A stretch of 54,419 nt of DNA from positions 1 through 54,419 of the forward strand of contig JAEWQC010000278.1 in assembly GCA_023399355.1 (NCBI GenBank), written 5' to 3'. Below the pieces are notes generated by a model. The model had not been told where the DNA came from. It searched no databases and saw only the letters and a list, made by a program, of their open reading frames with translations. This document shows positions 8,363 through 17,079 of this stretch, piece after piece (positions within the stretch are counted from its first letter, which is position 1; the number at the start of each line of letters is the position of its first letter). This DNA comes from Bacillota bacterium (GTDB lineage Bacteria > Bacillota > Clostridia > Acetivibrionales > DTU013). The translations under genes and the position numbers were made by a program.

Positions 8363-10018
8363 ATGAAGCATCCGGATTCCATATTAAAAAAACTGCTTGC
8401 CATAGCCGGAAAGTATAAATATTATTATATTGCGACGGTAATCGTCCTTTTTGCGCTTGTCTTTGCTCAGATTGCTGCTGCGGAACTGGTTAGAAGACTT
8501 ATAAACGCAATTCAATTTCAGGATGCCCAATCTCTGGTTATGGTGATCATACTATCGTTACTCAACTATCTAATCTATTCCGCAGCATTTTTTTTCGACG
8601 GATTTCTTTCTTTTATATTGAATCAAAAGTTATCTATTCAATTGCAAAAGGAATTATTCCGTAAAATAAATCAGCTCTCTCAAAAAAGTTTTATGGGATA
8701 TCAGATAGGCGACCTGGTTGCAAGATTGCAGCAAAATACACCGGAAGCATTCAGAATGTTCAATTCATGCATGATTAATCTTGTCTACGGATGCATTATG
8801 TTTATTTCTATCCTGATATACATGTTCTGGATCAATGCGCAAATGTCAGTGGTGATTCTTGCATTTTATATTCCGGTTCCATTTATCCTGTTGTTTTTTA
8901 CAAAGCAGATCCGGAAGGCTTATGAAAAAGTGGTTTGCAGCAATAAAGCTGCGAACTCCTTCCTGATAGAAATATTGAAAAACTCCATGGTGATAAGGGT
9001 TTTTAACGGCATTACAAAAGTGAACACAGAATTAAGTCAAAAAGAAAGAGCGCTATTAAATGCAAATGTGAAGGCCACTGTATTGAGTGAAGGCATGGAA
9101 AATACCATTATGCTGTTGCTCAGACTCGGTGAAGCCATTATCGTTTATGGGTTCGGAGGCTGGCTCTATTTTTCGGGGAAAATCGGAATCGGCGATGTGT
9201 TTGCCATTATGAACATATTTCTCACCTTTATAAGCCCTATTCAACTATTTTCCAGCATCGCAGGAAACTATCAGGGAGTAAAGGAAAATGCAAAGGTTCT
9301 GTTTGAAATTCTGGAGTTACCGGAAATAGAGCAAAAGGGTGATCAAAACAAAATACCGGATGCCGGAATTACATTCAGCCATGTAAGCTTTATGCATGGC
9401 GAGCTTCGTGTTTTAAACGATGTGAATTTTCAGATTAATCCCGGTGAGAAGGTTCTTATCACAGGTCCCAACGGGATAGGCAAGAGCACGCTTGTCCAAT
9501 TGCTTCTTGGCCTTCAAACACCCGACGAGGGGAATATATTTCTAGGGGAGACTGATATAAACAAAATTCCCCGGGAGAAACTTTCAAAGCAATTCGCATA
9601 CATCCCCCAACGTTCAACACTTGTATACGGAAGTATCCATGAGAATGTTGCAGTGGGGTCTGAAGCATGCGGACAGGATGAGGCGGATAAAGTTTTGTCC
9701 AGAATGAATTTGAAAAGCCTTATTGAGCGGATTCCGGAGTACTATAAAAGTCAGACCGTTCATTCCAGAATCAATATTTCTGACGGAGAAAGGCAAAGGA
9801 TCTCCATAGCAAGGGCATTAATCAAGTCAAAAGAAACAGATATCGTCATCGGGGATGAAATGTTTTCAAATATCGATCTGGAAAACAGGCAGCGGATTAT
9901 TAGTGAGATTGTTGAGGAGTGGAGAGAAAAGACAGTGATCTTAATCAATCATGATGATCTGAAATTTCCTTTTGACAAAAGAATTGTGCTTTCAGAAGCC
10001 GGCTTGGCCATGTATTGA
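8363..10018 (+). CDS. ABC exporter half-transporter A of the peptide operon
   Basis: The 551-residue protein is a membrane-fused ABC transporter. Its N-terminal half has about six membrane segments, and the ATPase half has Walker A GPNGIGKST near residue 368, a variant signature ISDGERQRISIAR and Walker B IVIGDEMFSNID. Walker B carries Gly-Asp-Glu-Met instead of the usual Asp-Glu-Pro, and the signature starts ISDGE instead of LSGGQ. An ATG at 8348 is possible, but that at 8363 follows GAGGG by 8 bases. There is no C39 peptidase domain, so leader removal must come from elsewhere. It probably pairs with the next gene as a heterodimer that exports the mature peptide. Confidence 0.85.
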   Translation: MKHPDSILKKLLAIAGKYKYYYIATVIVLFALVFAQIAAAELVRRLINAIQFQDAQSLVMVIILSLLNYLIYSAAFFFDGFLSFILNQKLSIQLQKELFRKINQLSQKSFMGYQIGDLVARLQQNTPEAFRMFNSCMINLVYGCIMFISILIYMFWINAQMSVVILAFYIPVPFILLFFTKQIRKAYEKVVCSNKAANSFLIEILKNSMVIRVFNGITKVNTELSQKERALLNANVKATVLSEGMENTIMLLLRLGEAIIVYGFGGWLYFSGKIGIGDVFAIMNIFLTFISPIQLFSSIAGNYQGVKENAKVLFEILELPEIEQKGDQNKIPDAGITFSHVSFMHGELRVLNDVNFQINPGEKVLITGPNGIGKSTLVQLLLGLQTPDEGNIFLGETDINKIPREKLSKQFAYIPQRSTLVYGSIHENVAVGSEACGQDEADKVLSRMNLKSLIERIPEYYKSQTVHSRINISDGERQRISIARALIKSKETDIVIGDEMFSNIDLENRQRIISEIVEEWREKTVILINHDDLKFPFDKRIVLSEAGLAMY

Positions 10019-10069
10019 AAATAGACAACCGGTTAGGATATTTGTTGTTGCGGGGGAAGAAGGGATTGG

Positions 10070-11749
10070 ATGCTGAAGCGATACTTAAAAGATAAAATTC
10101 CCAGGCAGGTCGGATTGTTTTTCAAAAAACATATCGGTCTGCTTGTGTTGCTAATCACCTTCATTCTGATTGATGCACTTTTTCAGATTGCCATCGCGGA
10201 GTATCTGAGAAGAGTAGCCGACAGTATAGCATTCAAAGACCTTAAAGTACTGAAGAGGACTGTAATGGAAGGGATATTAATCTATGCGGTCAGTTTTGGA
10301 GTCTTATTTGGGAAATATGTTCTTTCAAAGTATGCAGCGGGTTTGTTGGCGCTGGAATCCAGACTTCAAATGACAAATCACATGAATCATTTACCGTTGA
10401 TTTCTTTTGAAGCTTATCAGGCAGGGAATCTGCACGCTATTATTTTTGAAGATATCAACGAAGGTTCGGATATTGTAAACATTCTTTTCAATAATTTTTT
10501 CGGCAATCTTATGATAGCGTTGTTTGCTTTTACCTATTTATTTAGGTTGGAATACAGATTGGCCGTTGTAGTTCTTGCAACCAGCATTGCAATGATCGGG
10601 ATCAACAATTTTTTTGTCAAAAAGATAAGAAAGACAAGTTTTGACGCCCGGGAAAAATCAGGTCATTTTGAAGACTTTATTGTAAACAGCTTTGATAATC
10701 ATGTATTGATACAAACTTACAATTTAAGGCCGTTCTATGAAAAAAGGTTTGATTTGATAAGAAAACATTGGTTCGATTCGGATCTGAAATCATCTTACCT
10801 TTCAAACCTGCATAATGCGGTGCTATTTTATATTAATACAGTATTGTTGTTTATGAGCACCCTGTTTCTTGGAAATATTGCAATAAACGGTGCAATTACA
10901 TTAGGGGCGATCATGGTATTTACAAACCTGATCGCAAGGGTTTGCATCCCTCTGAAGGACGCGTTTACATCAAGGGAAAGAATGCAGCATGTATTGGCTG
11001 GCTGGGACAGGGTGGGCAGCTTGATAGAAGGTTATAAACCTCATAAAGAGGAAAAGACGACTGAAAATAAAAAACGGCCTGATGTCGAGGTAGTTGAATA
11101 TAGCGGAATGACATTTTCTTATCAAGGAGGAAGCGATATCTTCAGGAATACATATCTCAAGCTGGAGAAGGGAAGGTTGTATGGCTTGCTGGGAGAAAGC
11201 GGTATTGGAAAGTCTACTTTGATCAAAATATTGCTTGGATTATATGAAGCGGATGGAATGGAAATTAAAATAAACAGCAATACTGTCACAAACAAGGAGT
11301 TGGCGGAATATGTATCTTTTGTCCCTTCCATACCCGGTCTCCTGAACAGGAGCATCAGGGAAAACCTGTGCTTTGGGGGTGGGGAGGGCTCTTTCGAGGA
11401 GTGTCTGAACTATTCCAGACAGTTGGGTCTTCATGATTTCGTGGATAAGCTTCCCGGGGGCTATGATACTTTAGTCGCGGAGGGCGGATGCAACCTTTCT
11501 GGCGGCCAAATGCAGATGATTGCCATAATACGTGCCATTGCTGCAGGTGCTCCCATTATCATTATGGATGAACCGTTTTCAAACCTGGACAAAGATGCGG
11601 AAGAAAAGCTGAACCGTATTTTAAGCAGTATTAAGGCGGATAAGATTATATTGTTTGCTTCTCACAGACTGTCGACATTTGCTGCTTGCGACCAAACGTT
11701 TACCATAGGGGACGGCTATATTTCAGATATGGCTAAAACGCCGGCATGA
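10070..11749 (+). CDS. ABC exporter half-transporter B of the peptide operon
   Basis: This 559-residue fused membrane-ATPase protein has Walker A GESGIGKST near residue 374, a good signature LSGGQMQMIAIIRAI and Walker B IIIMDEPFSNLDKD, followed by the switch His in SHRLS. Motifs here are closer to consensus than in the preceding half, a common asymmetry in heterodimeric exporters with one degenerate ATP site. It lies 51 bases after that gene with AAGGG before the ATG. No peptidase domain is present. The likely substrate is the peptide product. A role in self-protection is equally possible. Confidence 0.85.
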   Translation: MLKRYLKDKIPRQVGLFFKKHIGLLVLLITFILIDALFQIAIAEYLRRVADSIAFKDLKVLKRTVMEGILIYAVSFGVLFGKYVLSKYAAGLLALESRLQMTNHMNHLPLISFEAYQAGNLHAIIFEDINEGSDIVNILFNNFFGNLMIALFAFTYLFRLEYRLAVVVLATSIAMIGINNFFVKKIRKTSFDAREKSGHFEDFIVNSFDNHVLIQTYNLRPFYEKRFDLIRKHWFDSDLKSSYLSNLHNAVLFYINTVLLFMSTLFLGNIAINGAITLGAIMVFTNLIARVCIPLKDAFTSRERMQHVLAGWDRVGSLIEGYKPHKEEKTTENKKRPDVEVVEYSGMTFSYQGGSDIFRNTYLKLEKGRLYGLLGESGIGKSTLIKILLGLYEADGMEIKINSNTVTNKELAEYVSFVPSIPGLLNRSIRENLCFGGGEGSFEECLNYSRQLGLHDFVDKLPGGYDTLVAEGGCNLSGGQMQMIAIIRAIAAGAPIIIMDEPFSNLDKDAEEKLNRILSSIKADKIILFASHRLSTFAACDQTFTIGDGYISDMAKTPA

Positions 11750-11773
11750 TTTGACTGGAAAAAAATAAAGCTC

Positions 11774-12403
11774 ATGGAAACGCAGACTGTTTTAACAGGG
11801 GTGATTGGATTGGATGTTTTTGATGCTGTTGAATCAAGGAGAAGTATAAGGAAATTCAATAAACAGCAAGTTTCAAGAGAGCTTGTGGAAAAGTTGCTGG
11901 AAATGGCTGTGTATGCGCCATCACCTAAAAATATTCAGAATTGGAGATATGTAGTAGTAAATGGAGCGGATAAATTAAAGCTTTTCAATATAGTGCTGCA
12001 GGCGATTGCTGAAAAAAAAAGCCAGGGTATGATAACAGCCAGTGGGGTAAATTCAGTTAAAACTATTGCACATGCCTCTGCAGTTATCCTTGTATTTAAT
12101 GCAGATTACCGATTTGAAGGCATAAAGGATTTGAATGACAGGTTCATGTGGCTTGCGGAGGTTCAGGCCATAGGGGCTGCCGTGGAGAACCTGCTCTTAA
12201 CTGCCACAAAGCTTGGGATTGGAACATTATGGATTTGTGATGTGCTGTATGCTGCGGACAAAATAAATGACTGGCTGCAAACCGGCTATGAGCTTATGGC
12301 TGCCGTCGCGTTGGGCTATTTTGACAAAGCTCCCGAAGCGGCAGGACGGCGGCCTCTAAATGAAGTAGTTGAGTGGATTTTCGAAGATGTAGGTAATCAA
12401 TAA
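11774..12403 (+). CDS. Nitroreductase-family FMN oxidoreductase
   Basis: The protein has the nitroreductase N-terminal signature VESRRSIRKFNKQQV, the APSPKNIQNWRY segment that contacts FMN and a C-terminal glycine-containing LGIGTLWICD loop. The ATG at 11774 gives 209 residues but has a poor ribosome binding site. A TTG at 11810, behind AGGGG at 8 bases, would give 197 residues starting MDVFDAVESRRS, as usual for the family. It follows the exporter genes by 24 bases. Related flavoenzymes oxidise azolines or dehydrogenate residues in several natural product routes, so a tailoring oxidation is plausible. A general quinone or nitro-compound reductase cannot be excluded. Confidence 0.8.
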   Translation: METQTVLTGVIGLDVFDAVESRRSIRKFNKQQVSRELVEKLLEMAVYAPSPKNIQNWRYVVVNGADKLKLFNIVLQAIAEKKSQGMITASGVNSVKTIAHASAVILVFNADYRFEGIKDLNDRFMWLAEVQAIGAAVENLLLTATKLGIGTLWICDVLYAADKINDWLQTGYELMAAVALGYFDKAPEAAGRRPLNEVVEWIFEDVGNQ

Positions 12404-12435
12404 AATGACGCCACCTTGGAAAGAGAGGAATAATC

Positions 12436-13506
12436 ATGGCTGAAAAAGACCTTTACAGATCCTATTTTTATACGGATGAAGGTGTCAAAGATGAACTCGC
12501 TTTTGGAATACACAGTTGTACGGACCAGACTGCATATCTTGTCCTTAAAAACAACTTCGACAATAGGGCCGATCTTGTTGATTTGTTTCTGGACGACCTT
12601 ACTGTGTGCATAGATCAGGATTTTTCCGGTGGCATTAATAATATTTGGCTGCATACAATGGGCTTATACAAAGAAGTCTATTCCTTGAACGAAATACCTG
12701 AAACAAATTCGGATGCTTATGAGAAGATGGAACAATTGCTTTCCGGTGGGTTGAATATTTTTGTCAGGACATTCTTCCCGGCTTTTAAATTCTCCAGACA
12801 TTACAATCCCAAAGAAAAGCCGGAGGACTTTTCACCGTCGCATGGCTTTTTGGTTATCTGGCAGGATAAGGACAACATATATTATGTTGAATTCCCCGAA
12901 CTGTTGGAATATAAGCATTACATCCCCTTTGCTGAAAACAGCGAGGTAGGCGTGCTTAAAAAAAAAGAATTCCGGGAGGTCGCATCCACATGCTTGAAAT
13001 GTTATACTTTTAAGATCTATGAAGATAAGCTCGGAAGGTTGAAAGAGAATTTTGAGAATGCAATATCGCAATCTATTGAAAATTATAATGATAAGTATTT
13101 TGTCAGGGAGGATAGTGTTGTATCCTGCGGCAGAGAAGCGATTCTGAGGTTTATGGAAATCTGTGAGAAAGAATCTTTGCGTCTGGATGCGAAGGTGTCA
13201 CCCAATCAGAATTTTCTGCAATATTTCGAGATAAAAATTGCCAGTGTGATAAAAAGAAGAAAGTTAATGCTTTTAAGTATGGAGAGCACTGCGAAATTCG
13301 AAAACAAAGCTTTTTACCCGTATCTTTACAAAGCATTTAAAGATGTAATCCATGCTTGGACGGAATGTTCTCAGAACCTTAGCAGGCAGTATTTCAAGGA
13401 ACGGTTTGTTTTGGACCGGGATACAAAGGAGGATTTTACGAACATCCTGAAGAAGGAGGATACACTTAACCATTATCTTAAGTGGTTTATGGAGGAGATA
13501 GCCTGA
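12436..13506 (+). CDS. BtrH-like acyltransferase/cysteine-hydrolase-fold protein 1
   Basis: This 356-residue protein is not recognisable by strong motifs. It shares layout with two others in the window (23555-24544 and 30628-31785). All have an N-terminal papain-like half with an early Cys (Cys28 in GIHSCTDQTAYLVLK) and a later His before a beta strand (SHGFLVIWQDK), then a helical C-terminal half with an SCGREAILRF-like helix, a basic R-R/K-rich helix and a Trp-containing helix near the end. This is the pattern of BtrH, which transfers an acyl group from an ACP to an amine in butirosin synthesis. With the ACP gene in the same operon, an ACP-dependent acyl transfer to the peptide is the proposed role. 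It is the last gene before the terminator. Confidence 0.55.
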   Translation: MAEKDLYRSYFYTDEGVKDELAFGIHSCTDQTAYLVLKNNFDNRADLVDLFLDDLTVCIDQDFSGGINNIWLHTMGLYKEVYSLNEIPETNSDAYEKMEQLLSGGLNIFVRTFFPAFKFSRHYNPKEKPEDFSPSHGFLVIWQDKDNIYYVEFPELLEYKHYIPFAENSEVGVLKKKEFREVASTCLKCYTFKIYEDKLGRLKENFENAISQSIENYNDKYFVREDSVVSCGREAILRFMEICEKESLRLDAKVSPNQNFLQYFEIKIASVIKRRKLMLLSMESTAKFENKAFYPYLYKAFKDVIHAWTECSQNLSRQYFKERFVLDRDTKEDFTNILKKEDTLNHYLKWFMEEIA

Positions 13507-13555
13507 ACCGTTTCCAACCGTCCTGTTCCAATCTCCGTCCTAAATTGCTTGGAAG

Positions 13556-13589
13556 CTGTCGTATTTATAGTATGCGACGGTTTTTGTTT
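13556..13589 (+). terminator. Terminator of the peptide operon
   Basis: CTGTCGTAT (13556-13564) pairs with ATGCGACGG (13572-13580), with a 7-base loop and two G-T pairs, and is followed by TTTTTGTTT. It lies 50 bases after the BtrH-like gene and ends the peptide operon. The group II intron begins 20 bases further on. Confidence 0.8.
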
Positions 13590-13640
13590 ATGGTATAATT
13601 TTGGTTTGGTGCGAGCTGTGAAACAGCGAGCGAAAGTTCG

Positions 13641-14714
13641 ATGTTTCCATTTGGAATTCTAAAGGATGGAAGCAACAGAAAAAGGCCACTGGGAATATCA
13701 TGCTATGAAGATAGGCTGGTAGAAAATGTAATAGCACAGATATTAACAATGGTTTACGAGCCGAAATTCTACAACGATTCCTTTGGATTCAGACCCAACA
13801 GGAACTGTCACCAGGCTGTAAGAGAAGTCATAGAAATGGTGCAATACCGAAAGGTTAACTATATTGTGGAGGCTGATATTAAGGCTTTCTTTGATAATGT
13901 AGACCATAAATGGCTTATTAAATTTCTGGAACATGATATTGCTGACAAGAAGTTCATTGAAATTATTGAAAAGTTCCTGAAGGCTGGTATCATGGAAGAT
14001 GGAAAATATCTTGACAGCGAACGAGGTACTCCGCAGGGCAATGGAGCTTCGCCAATACTGGCGAATATCTATTTGCATTATGTGCTGGATAGTTGGTTCA
14101 ATGTTGTAGTAAAACGGCAAAGTCAAGGTCAAGCATTCCTGATAAGGTACTGCGATGATTTTGTCTGTTGCTTTCAAAACAAATGGGAGGCGGAAGCATT
14201 CTATGGGAGTCTGATAGAGAGATTCAAGAAATTTGGACTTGAGTTGGCTTTGGATAAAACCAAGATATTGGAATTCGGTAGATTTGCAAAGCATAACAGG
14301 GAAATAAGAGGAGACAGAAAGCCAGAAACCTTCGATTTTCTTGGATTTACATTCTATTGTAGTGAGAATGGCGACAACAGGTTCTTTCGTTGCAAGGTCA
14401 AGACTAGCAGGAAGAAATTCCGAAGTAAGATAAAGGCAATGAAGGAATGGATAAAAGAGAATCGGACAATGCCAGTGGGCAATCTGATTAAGAAGCTTAA
14501 TCAGAAATTAAGAGGACACTACCAGTATTATGGAGTAACCGACAACTTAAAGAGCGTGAAAAGTTTTGCAAATGCAGCTAAATGGATGTTGTTCAAATGG
14601 CTGAATAGAAGAAGTCAAAGGAGAAGTTATTCGATTGACGCATTCTTCAAAGGTTTACTCAAAACTTTTCCGATTATTGAGCCGACTGTTAAGATTAGCT
14701 TGTTCTATAGATGA
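13641..14714 (+). CDS. ltrA: Group II intron reverse transcriptase/maturase, N-terminally truncated
   Basis: The 357 visible residues cover the RT palm and fingers from the RPLGISCYEDRLVENVIA motif onward. They include FGFRPNRNCHQAV, EADIKAFFDNVDH, GTPQGNGASPILANIYLHYVLD and the catalytic IRYCDDFVC (the YxDD motif reads YCDD), followed by the maturase X domain with LRGHYQYYGV. The usual N-terminal 60 or more residues (RT0 and part of RT1) are missing. The ATG at 13641 has no ribosome binding site and is probably only an internal Met. No HNH endonuclease domain follows. The catalytic residues are intact, but lack of the N-terminus and of the intron RNA makes it a likely remnant. Confidence 0.85.
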   Translation: MFPFGILKDGSNRKRPLGISCYEDRLVENVIAQILTMVYEPKFYNDSFGFRPNRNCHQAVREVIEMVQYRKVNYIVEADIKAFFDNVDHKWLIKFLEHDIADKKFIEIIEKFLKAGIMEDGKYLDSERGTPQGNGASPILANIYLHYVLDSWFNVVVKRQSQGQAFLIRYCDDFVCCFQNKWEAEAFYGSLIERFKKFGLELALDKTKILEFGRFAKHNREIRGDRKPETFDFLGFTFYCSENGDNRFFRCKVKTSRKKFRSKIKAMKEWIKENRTMPVGNLIKKLNQKLRGHYQYYGVTDNLKSVKSFANAAKWMLFKWLNRRSQRRSYSIDAFFKGLLKTFPIIEPTVKISLFYR

Positions 14715-14729
14715 AGAATATGCTGTGAA

Positions 14730-14797
14730 GAGCCGTATGCCTTAGTAGGGCAAGTACGGTTCCGTTGAGGGACATGGGCGGAAACGCCCGTGTCTAC
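14730..14797 (+). ncRNA. Group II intron domains V and VI
   Basis: Domain V is seen as GAGCCGTATGCC with GGGCAAGTACGGTTC (14730-14762), the typical 33-34 base hairpin with the catalytic AGC/bulge arrangement. Domain VI follows as a GGGCGGAAACGCCC-type stem (14763-14797) ending in CTAC. This fixes the 3' end of the element and its plus-strand orientation. Confidence 0.85.
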
Positions 14798-14845
14798 TTA
14801 AGTTCCTCAGTTGCATGAATCGTTTTTTGGTTCCAAAGGAGGGGC

Positions 14846-16066
14846 GTGAATTTGGGATGTGAAAATGGAGATGAATCTATGGAAGGTGTAAAAATTGTAC
14901 AGGCAACCGGCAGAATGGACAAAGCGGTATTGACATGCTTGTCTTTAGAATCCGCAGAGAAGGTTTTGTCCTTTCATCAAAGCTTTCCGATGTATCGCGA
15001 AACACCGCTGACACACCTGAAACAATTAGCTGCTGAATTAGGAATAGAAGCTATATATGTCAAAGACGAATCATTCAGATTTGGCTTGAATGCCTTTAAG
15101 GTTTTGGGCGGGAGTTATGCAATTGGAAATTACATTGCAGGAAGACTTGGTATAGATATTTCGGAGCTTCCTTATGAAGAGCTGATCTCGGAAGAAATCA
15201 GAGAAAAAACGGGTGAAATTACATTTGTCACGGCGACAGATGGCAACCATGGACGTGGGGTCGCATGGACAGCAAATCAGTTGAAACAGAAGTCAGTGGT
15301 ATATATGCCAAAGGGCAGCAGCCTTGAAAGACTGGACAACATTAGGGCGGAGGGTGCTGATGCCCTAATTACGGATCTAAACTATGATGATACGGTACGG
15401 TTTGCCGATAAACAAGCCCGGGAAAATGGCTGGGTGTTGGTCCAGGATACTGCATGGGGCGGGTATGAAAATATCCCCGTCTGGATCATGCAAGGGTATG
15501 GCACAATGGGCCTGGAAGCGTATGGCCAGTTAGGAAGACGGCCAACTCACATTTTCCTGCAGGCAGGAGTAGGATCGATGGCAGCTGCAGTAACCGGGTT
15601 CTTTTCTTCTGCTTATGGAGAGAATAAGCCAATTATTACAATTGTTGAACCTAATGAAGCGGACTGTTTGTATAGAACGGCAAAAGCGGCAGACGGTCAG
15701 CTGCATTTTGTTACCGGAGAAATGAAAACCATGATGGCAGGACTGGCATGTGGAGAGCCATGTACAATAGCATGGAGTATTTTGGAATCCTGGGCGGATT
15801 ACTTTGTTTCCTGCCCTGATCGTATTTCAGTTAAGGGGATGCAGATGCTGGGTAATCCCTTGAAAGGGGATCCTGGAATAGTTTCGGGGGAAAGTGGCTC
15901 AGTGACGGCAGGACTTGTTGCGGAAATTATGCAGAATCGGGATCTGTCCCATATCCGTGAACAATTGCATCTGGGGAAAGATTCCGTAGTCTTGTGTTTC
16001 AGCACGGAAGGAGATACGGATAAGGAAAACTACAAGAGGATAGTCAGGCTCATGGAACTATTGTGA
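14846..16066 (+). CDS. dpaL: Diaminopropionate ammonia-lyase
   Basis: This 406-residue fold-type II PLP enzyme converts 2,3-diaminopropionate to pyruvate and two ammonia in the cytoplasm. The PLP lysine is Lys85 in GLNAFKVLGGSYA, the phosphate loop is visible as GVGSMAAAV, and TATDGNHGRGVAW is the Asn-Gly-His substrate loop typical of DpaL/YgeX. The start is ambiguous: GTG at 14846 is only a few bases from AAAGGAGGGG, while TTG at 14852 has better spacing. It lies 49 bases after the intron, outside the peptide operon terminator, so its link to the peptide pathway is open. It could degrade diaminopropionate or work as a related amino acid lyase. Confidence 0.9.
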   Translation: MNLGCENGDESMEGVKIVQATGRMDKAVLTCLSLESAEKVLSFHQSFPMYRETPLTHLKQLAAELGIEAIYVKDESFRFGLNAFKVLGGSYAIGNYIAGRLGIDISELPYEELISEEIREKTGEITFVTATDGNHGRGVAWTANQLKQKSVVYMPKGSSLERLDNIRAEGADALITDLNYDDTVRFADKQARENGWVLVQDTAWGGYENIPVWIMQGYGTMGLEAYGQLGRRPTHIFLQAGVGSMAAAVTGFFSSAYGENKPIITIVEPNEADCLYRTAKAADGQLHFVTGEMKTMMAGLACGEPCTIAWSILESWADYFVSCPDRISVKGMQMLGNPLKGDPGIVSGESGSVTAGLVAEIMQNRDLSHIREQLHLGKDSVVLCFSTEGDTDKENYKRIVRLMELL

Positions 16067-16157
16067 GGGACGAATGTGGCAATATTCACAATGTCGGTTA
16101 TTCCGGGCCGGCAGGGAATCGTTTTCCAACCTTGTTGGCTTTGACCGGTCTGCCCGT

Positions 16158-16883
16158 TTAGAAGAACCTTGAAACAATATAGTATACGATTGGGAGAAAT
16201 ATTGCAGGAAGCAGGTTCCCGACTTTGATTTTTTTTATCCCAAGCATACTTAAGCCAATGGCGAAGATCAAAATGCTGCCTATTAACGACATCTGAGTAA
16301 TAACAACGTCTGTAAGCAAAGGTTTTACGAAGTTTGCCAGGAAGGTGATAACACCCTGATAAATTAATACCGGAAACGCTGCAAATGGTACTCCGATGCC
16401 CATGGTAGCGGCAAATACCACTGAACTTACGCCGTCAAGGATTGCTTTGGCGAAAAGTGTTTTCGGGTTTCCTGTCAAACCATCTTCAAGAGAACCAACA
16501 ATAGCCATTGCACCAACGCAGAATACAAGACTTGCAGTTACGAACCCTTCAGAGAAATTACCCCCGTTTTTGAAGAACTTTTTTTGAAACCAGGCCCCCA
16601 GGTTCTCAAGCTTGTTTTCAATATTGATCAATTCACCAATAATCCCCCCGATTACAAGGGAAAATATCATTGTCATGAGATATTGCCTGTCCAGCTTTCC
16701 ATGGCCAAGCACCTGGAAAATACCCTGCAATGCACCGGAAATGCCTATAAAAAGCACTGACAGGCCAATGGCCTGCATGATAATGTTTTTATATCTTTCG
16801 GGAAGGCCTCTTTTAAAAATGAGTCCGATTGATCCGCCTGCGACTACTGCAGTTGCATTTACTATGGTTCCGATCCCGATCAT
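16158..16883 (-). CDS. DUF554 family membrane protein
   Basis: The 241-residue protein is almost wholly hydrophobic, with about seven membrane segments and the family N-terminus MIGIGTIVNATAVVAGGSIG followed by the conserved GLPERYKNIIMQAIG. Its function is not established; the family is often described as a possible transporter. GGAG lies 11 bases before the ATG, and a strong promoter is found upstream. It is transcribed alone, convergent with dpaL. Confidence 0.88.
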   Translation of the reverse strand: MIGIGTIVNATAVVAGGSIGLIFKRGLPERYKNIIMQAIGLSVLFIGISGALQGIFQVLGHGKLDRQYLMTMIFSLVIGGIIGELINIENKLENLGAWFQKKFFKNGGNFSEGFVTASLVFCVGAMAIVGSLEDGLTGNPKTLFAKAILDGVSSVVFAATMGIGVPFAAFPVLIYQGVITFLANFVKPLLTDVVITQMSLIGSILIFAIGLSMLGIKKIKVGNLLPAIFLPIVYYIVSRFF

Positions 16884-16933
16884 ATCCGGTCTCCAATACT
16901 AAACGATTCTACTTTCTGAATTTTCCCCTTCAA

Positions 16934-16962
16934 AGTATACCTTATATTTATTCCTTTGACAA
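16934..16962 (-). promoter_or_regulatory. Promoter of the DUF554 gene
   Basis: On the minus strand TTGTCA (16957-16962) and TATACT (16934-16939) are separated by 17 bases, about 50 bases upstream of the DUF554 start. Both boxes are near consensus. Confidence 0.65.
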
Positions 16963-17079
16963 TTTCGGATTTCTCCGGGATATATGGGAGTGAGCAGCAA
17001 ATGGGAATCATTTTCAGCCGGCCTCCCGGGATCTATTACATTTGGGAGGACGGGAATTTACAGTCGTTGCTGCCTCAGG

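Larger units (their letters stand above)
13609..14797 (+). mobile_element. 5'-truncated group II intron
   Basis: The element starts near GTGCG (13609-13613), the usual 5' end of bacterial group II introns. It goes within about 30 bases into a reverse transcriptase frame that lacks its N-terminus, and it ends with recognisable domains V and VI and a CTAC end near 14797. Most of RNA domains I to III is missing, so self-splicing is not expected. Insertion shortly downstream of a rho-independent terminator is the habit of class C group II introns. The exact 5' boundary is uncertain because of the deletion. Confidence 0.75.

Noticed and set aside
8363..11749. Peptidase-containing (C39) bacteriocin exporter
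   Set aside because: Neither exporter half has the 130-residue N-terminal peptidase with its Cys and His motifs; both begin directly with membrane segments.
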